Assembly (NCBI GenBank): GCA_021734595.1
Contig: JAIPIO010000118.1
Location: 1-11,521 of the forward strand
DNA: 11,521 nucleotides
Direction: 5' to 3'
Origin: Kiritimatiellales bacterium
Lineage (GTDB): Bacteria > Verrucomicrobiota > Kiritimatiellia > Kiritimatiellales > Pontiellaceae
Position numbers and translations under genes: made by a program. Of the stretch, positions 7,229 through 11,521 are shown in pieces. The stretch's first letter is position 1. Each line of letters starts with the position of its first letter. The notes beneath the pieces were generated by a model. It saw only the letters and a program-made list of their open reading frames with translations. It did not search any database and had not been told where the DNA came from.

Positions 7229-7864
7229 TCAGTCCGCCGCTATTTTCGCGCACAATGCCACCAGTTCCGCCACGGAGGGGACGCCCATTTTGGTCATCAC
7301 ACGGCCACGGTGGATTTTGACGGTGCCTTCCTCGATGCCCAGCTTGCTGGCGATCTGCTTGTTCAGCATGCCGGTGATAACCAGCTGCATCACGTCGCGC
7401 TCCCGCGGGGTCAGCGTCTTTTCGCGGTTCCGAATCTCTGCGATTTCAGCTCGGTGCGCACGCGCCTCTTCGTCCCTGTGCAACGCCACCTCGATCGCTT
7501 TCAGCAGATCCCGTCCGGCAACCGGCTTGACGAGGAAATCCGCAGCTCCCTTTTTCATGGCGCTCACGCCCATGGGAATATCCCCATGTCCCGTGAGGAA
7601 GATGATCGGCATGCTGTCTTCGCCCAGTGCCTCCTGCAATTCCATTCCGCTCAACCCAGGCATCGCCACGTCCAGCACCAGGCAGCCACCTTCGTCGGAA
7701 GCGTCGAGATCGCGTGCCAGAAACTCATTTGCCGAAGCAAACGCCCTAATGTCATACCCTTTGGTGCGCAGCAGCCGCAACAGCCACTTGCGCACGGAAG
7801 GATCGTCGTCGACAACGTAGACGGTTTGCGGTTTCTGGATGGTGGATTCAGGATTCATTGGCAT
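7229..7864 (-). CDS. FixJ/NarL-type response regulator
   Basis: Two-component transcription regulator of 211 residues. The receiver domain covers about 13-130, with acidic pocket D19-D20-D21, phosphoacceptor D65 (V-L-D-V-A-M-P), switch T91 (F-L-T-G-H) and K113 (V-K-P). A charged linker (128-148) leads to a LuxR-type helix-turn-helix (about 149-207: L-T-P-R-E-R-D-V-M, then N-K-Q-I-A, then G-T-V-K-I-H-R). G-H-G-D-I-P in the receiver is the pattern seen in FixJ/TodR/StyR-like regulators. All key residues are intact, so it should be phosphorylatable. The start is uncertain: ATG at 7864 or ATG at 7858, neither with a good ribosome site. No sensor kinase lies next to it in the window, so its stimulus and targets are unknown. 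Confidence 0.92.
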   Translation of the reverse strand: MPMNPESTIQKPQTVYVVDDDPSVRKWLLRLLRTKGYDIRAFASANEFLARDLDASDEGGCLVLDVAMPGLSGMELQEALGEDSMPIIFLTGHGDIPMGVSAMKKGAADFLVKPVAGRDLLKAIEVALHRDEEARAHRAEIAEIRNREKTLTPRERDVMQLVITGMLNKQIASKLGIEEGTVKIHRGRVMTKMGVPSVAELVALCAKIAAD

Positions 7865-8043
7865 TTTCGGGTGGTTTTGATGGATGATGCAGCAGCGACC
7901 GGAATCGTATTCACTCCGCGGCTACCAAACGAGGTTTCCAATACTTCCATGGGCATAGCTTGGGTGCGACCTTCCATGAGAGAAACAATACTTCACCGCA
8001 GAGATTACCGCAAACACATTTGATCAATAATTGGCCAACTACT

Positions 8044-8058
8044 TTCCAATGATTGGAG
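8044..8058. repeat. TTCCA-N5-TGGAA palindrome, intergenic copy with one mismatch
   Basis: TTCCA-ATGAT-TGGAG. The inner bases also pair, giving TCCAAT-G-ATTGGA (8045-8057), a nearly continuous 13-bp palindrome. It begins exactly 21 bp before the next copy at 8065. Confidence 0.65.
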
Positions 8059-8064
8059 ACACTT

Positions 8065-8079
8065 TTCCAACTATTGGAA
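8065..8079. repeat. TTCCA-N5-TGGAA palindrome, perfect intergenic copy
   Basis: TTCCA-ACTAT-TGGAA. Arms of 6 bp (TTCCAA/TTGGAA) surround a 3-base centre. It lies 40 bases downstream of the lyase stop codon on the minus strand. Confidence 0.75.
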
Positions 8080-8118
8080 GCGCGGGTAAACCCTCCCGGA
8101 ATATCGCAGGTTGTTGAC

Positions 8119-9966
8119 CTACTTTGCATGGCTTGCGCGTTGCGGTTCCAGCGCAACCTGGATGTTGATCTTCTTCACATCCGTCAGGTGGATGGCGAGT
8201 TTTCGGCGTTTTTTGTTGTCGGCCTGTTTTTCGGGATTGGGTGACGAGGGCAGGGGCTTGCATTCCATCACCTCGAACGCGGCATTGGCTGGTTGCTGCA
8301 GCCGCACGGTCAGGGATTTTCCGTTTTTTGACAGAGTGGCGATCTTTCCATTTTCGGAGAGTTTGACCTTGGCCTCGGTGTGCAGGAACCACCACAGCTC
8401 CGACGGCTTCAGGGCCTGCAGCTCGTCCGTCACCACCAGGCGCTTGCGGTCTTCGAGCGTAAAGGTGCGCTGCGCGCGTTTGGCGTTTTCCTCATAGGCC
8501 TGCGTCAGATCCAGCACCGCCAGCGCCTGTTTAGGTGTAGACTCGAATCCAACGAATTTTGCCACCGCCTTGGGGTTCTGGTCGGGGCCCTCGCCGGGAT
8601 TGAGCACGGGGAGATTATGGCCTTCGGCCCGTATGCGGTAGTAGAAGTGGCGCGGGTTATGGTGCTTGTGGGCCATATAGGTTTCTTTTTCCTTGCCGGA
8701 ATCGATAATCCACCGTTCGCCCAGCGCATCCAGGATGAAGCTGCCGAGATCCAGATGCCGGTGGCCGCCGAGGTTCAGCGAGTCGCCGGCCTGGATGCCC
8801 ACCATGATCGCATCCGGCTCCCAGGAGCTTCGCATGGAAGCGGTTTCGACCTTGCGGAAATATTTATCCAGCGGCAGTTTCTTGCAATCGAGCCCCCGGC
8901 CACTGTCGTCATACCAGAGCAGATCCAGCGCACCGCCGTGCTCCTTGCCGCTTTCCAGCGCACTGAGCCGGAACCAGCTGAACGTCGGCATATTGTACTT
9001 TTGCGCCAGCCAGAAATGCTGCGGCGCGGAAACCCGCGATTTTCCGCAATCCGCAAAGTCATATGAGGTGCGTTCGGCACCGGAGAGGTAGATCTGGTAG
9101 AATCCGCTCTTGCCGAAGGCGCCGACCTGCGACAGGCCGAAGTCGGTGCCGAGTGCGGTTTCCAGCGATGAAAGCAGCACTATGTTGTAGCGGGAACCGT
9201 AATCCCAATAGCCGACGCCCTCGCTGCCGGCGCCGTCCGGCGCCAGGTGCTCCATCGGCAACGTTACGCTCTTTACCGCTTCGCACACGATTTGCGCCGC
9301 GATCTGCGGTTCCGTGTCGGCGATCGCCAGTGCGCCGCTGATCAGCCCGCCGTTGCAGACCTGGTTCCAGTTGTTCTCATTGCGGTGCCAACCCTTTTTC
9401 TTTTTGTAGACCTTCAATCCCGGTTCCAAGCCTTTGGTGACAATTGCGTCGCGCAGCACGCGCCGCTGGTCGGCGGTCCAGCAATCGTACAGCCAGTCGT
9501 ATCCCAGCGCGAAGGCGTGGGTCATTTCTGCCGTGTCCAGGAAATGCGGCGGGTTCCAGTCCTGGAATGCGGCGGCGGCCTCCAACTCCTGCCACGCCCG
9601 GTCGGCATACTTCCGGTCGCCCTCCAGATGATACGCCAGTGCCAGTGTGCGTACACGGTCCAGCACTCTTCGACTTACGCTCAGCAGCCGTCTGCCGTCC
9701 GGCTTTTCATAGATGGAGACCGGTTCCGTGAGCATCTTATCCGCTTTCCTTTTGACGGTGCCGTAGATTTTCGCGGGCAGTTTCTCTTTCTTGATCAGGG
9801 CCTTCAGTCCATCGAACGTTTCCGGTTCGACCATGATCCGAGGATGCCCAGCGCGCAGGGTCTTCAGGATTTTATCCGGCGTCGGCACCTTGCGGTCGGT
9901 TTTCTTCTCCGCGGCACCAGCGGCGGAAACGGCCAGCAACAGAATCAGCAACAGTCGTTTAGTCAT
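8119..9966 (-). CDS. Secreted heparinase II/III-like polysaccharide lyase
   Basis: Predicted to cleave uronic-acid-containing glycans by beta-elimination outside the cytoplasm. Of 615 residues, 1-19 form a signal peptide (M-T-K-R, a leucine-rich core, then A-A-G-A-A). Residues about 40-360 form the alpha-helical toroid with family-typical segments H-P-R-I-M (41-45), F-Q-D-W-N-P-P-H-F-L-D (134-144) and N-N-W-N-Q-V-C-N-G-G (198-207). Catalytic candidates are Y253 and Y256 in S-E-G-V-G-Y-W-D-Y-G, and H402/H404 in G-G-H-R-H-L-D-L-G-S-F. The C-terminal part (about 375-615) is the beta-sandwich heparinase II/III domain, with a lysine-rich end. AAAGGA about 8 bases before the ATG is a plausible ribosome site. 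It follows the phosphorylase by 29 bases and is probably cotranscribed with it. PL family and substrate are not assigned; heparin specificity is not implied. Confidence 0.88.
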   Translation of the reverse strand: MTKRLLLILLLAVSAAGAAEKKTDRKVPTPDKILKTLRAGHPRIMVEPETFDGLKALIKKEKLPAKIYGTVKRKADKMLTEPVSIYEKPDGRRLLSVSRRVLDRVRTLALAYHLEGDRKYADRAWQELEAAAAFQDWNPPHFLDTAEMTHAFALGYDWLYDCWTADQRRVLRDAIVTKGLEPGLKVYKKKKGWHRNENNWNQVCNGGLISGALAIADTEPQIAAQIVCEAVKSVTLPMEHLAPDGAGSEGVGYWDYGSRYNIVLLSSLETALGTDFGLSQVGAFGKSGFYQIYLSGAERTSYDFADCGKSRVSAPQHFWLAQKYNMPTFSWFRLSALESGKEHGGALDLLWYDDSGRGLDCKKLPLDKYFRKVETASMRSSWEPDAIMVGIQAGDSLNLGGHRHLDLGSFILDALGERWIIDSGKEKETYMAHKHHNPRHFYYRIRAEGHNLPVLNPGEGPDQNPKAVAKFVGFESTPKQALAVLDLTQAYEENAKRAQRTFTLEDRKRLVVTDELQALKPSELWWFLHTEAKVKLSENGKIATLSKNGKSLTVRLQQPANAAFEVMECKPLPSSPNPEKQADNKKRRKLAIHLTDVKKINIQVALEPQRASHAK

Positions 9967-9995
9967 TTTCAGGATCCTTTGGGTAGGGGTTGCGA

Positions 9996-11285
9996 TTAGA
10001 TAACCTCCAGCACAAGCGGCGGCGGTTCGGTGGGTTCATCCAATATCTGGAACGCGTTTTCCAGGGTTTGGAAAATTTCGGACGCATTCTTCCAGCCATT
10101 GGAAGAGTGGATGATGCAGAGCGGTTCGCCGGCCTCGACGGGGTCGCCGATTTTCCGAAGGTTGGAAATGCCGACGGCGTGGTCGATGGGGTCGGTGGTT
10201 TTGGTGCGTCCGGCGCCGAGCATGAGGCTGGCGCGGCCAATGGCTTCGGCATCGACGGCGGAAACGGTTCCAGGCATTGGAGCAGGCACGGGGGTTCGTT
10301 TACCAGCCTTTGGAAGTTCTGCGTCGGGCTCTCCGCCGTGGCATTTAACCATCTGCCGCCAGCGCAGCATGGCGCTGCCGTTTTCCAACGAATGGAAACA
10401 TTCTTTCTTCGCGCTTCCAAGGTCTGGAAAAACCTCGGCGAGCACGAGCATGCGCGCGGCCAGCTCGATCGCCAGGGTTTTAACGTCTGCGGGCCCGCCG
10501 CCGCCGAGAATCTCCACCGCTTCGCGCACTTCGAGGGCGTTGCCGACGGCGCGGCCGAGCGGCTGGTCCATGTCGGTGATGAGGGCGGTGACCTTGCGGC
10601 CCATGGCGGCGCCGGTGTCGACGAGGGCGTGGGCCAGCTCGCGGGCATCTTCAATGGTTTTCATGAAGGCGCCGGAGCCGCATTTGACGTCGAGCACCAA
10701 CGCATCGATTCCCTCGGCCATCTTCTTGGACATGATGGACGAAACAATCAGCGGGATGGAGGGGACGGTGGCGGTGACGTCGCGCAGGGCGTAGAGCTTT
10801 TTGTCGGCCGGGGCGATTTCGGCGGTCTGGCCGATGATGGAGCAACCGCAGGTTTCCAGGGTCTGGAAAAACTCCTCTTCGGAGAGACCGGTGCGGTAGC
10901 CGGGAATGGATTCGAGCTTGTCGAGGGTTCCGCCGGTGATGCCGAGGCCGCGCCCGGAGATCATCGGGACGGTTCCGCCGCAGGCGGCGACGAGTGGGGC
11001 GAGAACCAGCGATGTTTTGTCGCCGATGCCGCCGGTGGAGTGTTTGTCGACCGCGAGGCCGGGCATGTCGGCGGGGTCGATGACGCTGCCGGATTCAATC
11101 ATGGCGGTGGTGAGCATGGCCGTTTCGGTGGCGGTCATGCCCCGGAAATAGATGGCCATGGCGAGCGCGGCCATCTGGTAGTCGGGGATGGAGCCGTCGG
11201 TGTAGCCGGCCATGAAGCCGCGGATATCTTCTCCGGAAAGCTCCAGCCCGTCCCGTTTCTTTTCAATGATCCATTGCGGTAGCAT
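9996..11285 (-). CDS. deoA: Thymidine/pyrimidine-nucleoside phosphorylase
   Basis: Cytosolic enzyme that splits thymidine, deoxyuridine or uridine with phosphate in pyrimidine salvage. It has 429 residues. The family signature S-G-R-G-L-G-I-T-G-G-T-L-D-K-L-E lies at 110-125. Residues equivalent to E. coli DeoA H85, R171, S186 and K190 are H82, R168, S183 and K187, all offset by exactly three. G-S-G-A-F-M (203-208) and the C-terminal PYNP_C domain (about 331-395, A-P-M-P-G-T-V) are also present. The ATG at 11285 gives the normal short lead before I-I-E-K-K-R-D-G but has no Shine-Dalgarno, and a predicted promoter lies immediately before it. The second half is unusually invaded by TTCCA-N5-TGGAA palindromes, encoding F-Q-T-L-E (140-144, 405-409), F-P-D-L-G (286-290), F-H-S-L-E (297-301), S-N-G-W-K (395-399) and F-Q-I-L-D (412-416). 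Whether it is strictly thymidine-specific (deoA) or broader (pdp) is not resolved. Confidence 0.92.
   Translation of the reverse strand: MLPQWIIEKKRDGLELSGEDIRGFMAGYTDGSIPDYQMAALAMAIYFRGMTATETAMLTTAMIESGSVIDPADMPGLAVDKHSTGGIGDKTSLVLAPLVAACGGTVPMISGRGLGITGGTLDKLESIPGYRTGLSEEEFFQTLETCGCSIIGQTAEIAPADKKLYALRDVTATVPSIPLIVSSIMSKKMAEGIDALVLDVKCGSGAFMKTIEDARELAHALVDTGAAMGRKVTALITDMDQPLGRAVGNALEVREAVEILGGGGPADVKTLAIELAARMLVLAEVFPDLGSAKKECFHSLENGSAMLRWRQMVKCHGGEPDAELPKAGKRTPVPAPMPGTVSAVDAEAIGRASLMLGAGRTKTTDPIDHAVGISNLRKIGDPVEAGEPLCIIHSSNGWKNASEIFQTLENAFQILDEPTEPPPLVLEVI
10038..10052. repeat. TTCCA-N5-TGGAA palindrome, one mismatch, in phosphorylase gene
   Basis: ATCCA-ATATC-TGGAA. On the coding strand it reads F-Q-I-L-D, close to the F-Q-T-L-E made by the perfect copy that starts 21 bp further on. 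Confidence 0.6.
10059..10073. repeat. TTCCA-N5-TGGAA palindrome, perfect copy in phosphorylase gene
   Basis: Spacer GGGTT. Arms extend to 7 bp (TTTTCCA at 10057-10063, TGGAAAA at 10069-10075). It encodes F-Q-T-L-E (residues 405-409). Confidence 0.8.
10090..10104. repeat. TTCCA-N5-TGGAA palindrome, perfect copy in phosphorylase gene, third reading phase
   Basis: Spacer GCCAT. Arms extend to 7 bp (TCTTCCA at 10088-10094, TGGAAGA at 10100-10106). It is read as S-N-G-W-K (residues 395-399), a different phase from the F-Q-T-L-E and F-P-D-L-G copies. Confidence 0.78.
10153..10167. repeat. TTCCA-N5-TGGAA palindrome, one mismatch, in phosphorylase gene
   Basis: TTCCG-AAGGT-TGGAA. It encodes S-N-L-R-K in the C-terminal domain next to the family-typical G-D-P-V-E-A-G, so it may be a chance match within ordinary coding sequence. 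It starts 63 bp from its left neighbour. Confidence 0.4.
10268..10282. repeat. TTCCA-N5-TGGAA palindrome, one mismatch, in phosphorylase gene
   Basis: TTCCA-GGCAT-TGGAG. It encodes part of the family-conserved A-P-M-P-G-T-V motif, so protein constraint alone could explain it. Confidence 0.4.
10301..10315. repeat. TTCCA-N5-TGGAA palindrome, one mismatch, in phosphorylase gene
   Basis: TACCA-GCCTT-TGGAA. It encodes L-P-K-A-G in a variable linker before the PYNP_C domain. Confidence 0.45.
10383..10397. repeat. TTCCA-N5-TGGAA palindrome, perfect copy in phosphorylase gene
   Basis: Spacer ACGAA. Arms extend to 6 bp (TTTCCA at 10382-10387, TGGAAA at 10393-10398). It encodes F-H-S-L-E (residues 297-301). 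Confidence 0.78.
10415..10429. repeat. TTCCA-N5-TGGAA palindrome, perfect copy in phosphorylase gene
   Basis: Spacer AGGTC, identical over the 15-bp core to the copy in the M20 gene at 169-183 and read in the same phase as F-P-D-L-G (residues 286-290). It starts 32 bp from the copy at 10383. Confidence 0.8.
10854..10868. repeat. TTCCA-N5-TGGAA palindrome, perfect copy in phosphorylase gene
   Basis: Spacer GGGTC. Arms extend to 7 bp around a 3-base centre (TTTCCAG at 10853-10859, CTGGAAA at 10863-10869). It encodes F-Q-T-L-E (residues 140-144), the same pentapeptide as the copy at 10059. Confidence 0.8.
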
Positions 11286-11291
11286 GCAAAC

Positions 11292-11320
11292 AACATAGAG
11301 CGTTTTTTTTCAATAGTCAA
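11292..11320 (-). promoter_or_regulatory. Predicted promoter of the phosphorylase-lyase pair, giving a leaderless mRNA
   Basis: On the minus strand, TTGACT (11320-11315) and TATGTT (11297-11292) are 17 bases apart, a good sigma-70-type promoter. Only six bases separate the -10 box from the ATG at 11285, so the first transcribed base would be at or next to the A of the start codon. This agrees with the absence of a Shine-Dalgarno sequence. The spacer carries a run of eight A. Confidence 0.6.
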
Positions 11321-11328
11321 TTTCCACT

Positions 11329-11430
11329 CTCCGTCCGTCTGACGGACTGCGAGTGAACTACGAAGGGGGCGGGTAAAGTGCCCTGAGCGCCTATGTAGTT
11401 CCATCGTAGTCCGTCGATTGACGGACGGAG
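11329..11430. repeat. 102-bp nested inverted-repeat element upstream of the phosphorylase
   Basis: Outer arms CTCCGTCCGTC (11329-11339) and GACGGACGGAG (11420-11430) are perfect 11-bp inverted repeats. Inside them GACGGACT (11341-11348) pairs with AGTCCGTC (11408-11415), and GAACTAC (11355-11361) with GTAGTTC (11395-11401). Each end can also fold locally (GTCCGTC-T-GACGGAC; GTCCGTC-GATT-GACGGAC). The element lies 9 bp upstream of the -35 box. It may be a REP/MITE-like mobile repeat; no coding sequence is evident in it. Confidence 0.7.
11350..11391. repeat. Direct repeat, copy 1 (42 bp)
   Basis: Begins CGAGTGAACTACGAAGG and ends CCCTGAGCGCC. It is identical over 42 bp to 11480-11521, at an offset of 130 bp. 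It forms the central part of the inverted-repeat element described at 11329-11430. Confidence 0.9.
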
Positions 11431-11479
11431 ATGGGTTTCGGTTGAGGAACCCTGTGGCGGGGCACTCACCGTTTCACTC

Positions 11480-11521
11480 CGAGTGAACTACGAAGGGGGC
11501 GGGTAAAGTGCCCTGAGCGCC
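11480..11521. repeat. Direct repeat, copy 2 (42 bp, cut by window end)
   Basis: Identical to 11350-11391 up to the last base of the window, so the true repeat may be longer on the right. To the left, one mismatch and three more matching bases follow, and then similarity stops; the GTCCGTC/GACGGAC arm present at copy 1 is missing here. Confidence 0.88.

Larger units (their letters stand above)
7865..8118. other. 254-base gap between lyase and response regulator, with a palindrome pair
   Basis: Holds two TTCCA-N5-TGGAA-type palindromes about 40-75 bases beyond the lyase stop and no credible gene. The palindromes are not followed by a T-run on the minus strand, so they do not look like an ordinary intrinsic terminator. 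The promoter of the response regulator should lie here, but I could not single out a convincing -35/-10 pair. Confidence 0.5.

Noticed and set aside
6962..8023. 353-codon plus-strand open frame across the 6906-7228 gap and the response regulator
   Set aside because: Mostly antisense to the intact response regulator; starts at TTG without a ribosome site and has no recognisable domain.
9554..9567. TTCCAG-TC-CTGGAA palindrome in the lyase gene
   Set aside because: Spacing between TTCCA and TGGAA is 4, not 5, and it encodes the family-typical F-Q-D-W-N-P segment, so protein constraint explains it.
9990..11282. 430-codon plus-strand frame opposite the phosphorylase
   Set aside because: Exact antisense shadow of the phosphorylase, with G/A/D-rich low-complexity composition.
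11329..11521. CRISPR array at the right edge
   Set aside because: Only two copies are visible, separated by 88 bp that itself contains inverted arms of the repeat; spacing and structure do not fit CRISPR repeats and spacers.

Overview
The window has about 58-60% GC by eye and looks like the chromosome of a polysaccharide-degrading bacterium of the PVC group, most likely Kiritimatiellota (Pontiella-like). This is an inference from gene content (a secreted Cys-type sulfatase with a C-terminal DUF1080-like domain, a secreted heparinase II/III-type lyase, a CapD/WbpM-type sugar-nucleotide dehydratase) and was not checked by any search.

Layout, left to right. A partial M20 metallopeptidase (peptidase T-like) reads leftward off the window (1-649). 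Divergent from it is a hipB-hipA toxin-antitoxin pair (836-2268) with a promoter and a candidate HipB-type operator. A secreted sulfatase follows on the same strand (2381-4432). Everything to the right is on the minus strand: a four-TM CapD/WbpM-like dehydratase with an unusual C-terminal receiver-like domain (4506-6905), a FixJ/NarL-type response regulator (7229-7864), a heparinase II/III-like lyase (8119-9966), and a thymidine/pyrimidine-nucleoside phosphorylase (9996-11285). The phosphorylase and lyase are 29 bases apart and probably cotranscribed from a promoter so close to the phosphorylase ATG that the mRNA would be leaderless. The right edge (11329-11521) carries a structured repeat: nested inverted repeats around a 42-bp sequence that recurs 130 bp further on.

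The most striking signal is a short interrupted palindrome, TTCCA-N5-TGGAA. I count seven perfect copies and five more with one mismatch; uniform base composition predicts about 0.01 perfect copies in 11.5 kb. It occurs inside coding sequence (five perfect and four imperfect copies in the phosphorylase, one perfect copy in the M20 peptidase) and as a pair in the gap between the lyase and the response regulator. Inside genes it keeps the frame but is read in all three phases, giving short peptides such as F-Q-T-L-E, F-P-D-L-G and S-N-G-W-K, so the conserved thing is the DNA and not the protein. In the dense cluster most neighbouring copies lie near multiples of 10.5 bp. This could be a binding site for an unknown protein, a site for a modification or recombination system, or a self-spreading palindromic element comparable to Rickettsia palindromic elements.

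Functionally the window combines sulfated or uronic-acid polysaccharide degradation (sulfatase, lyase), envelope or exopolysaccharide precursor synthesis (dehydratase), nucleoside salvage, peptide turnover, and signalling or stress modules (response regulator, HipBA). Apart from the lyase-phosphorylase pair and hipBA, no operon links these functions.
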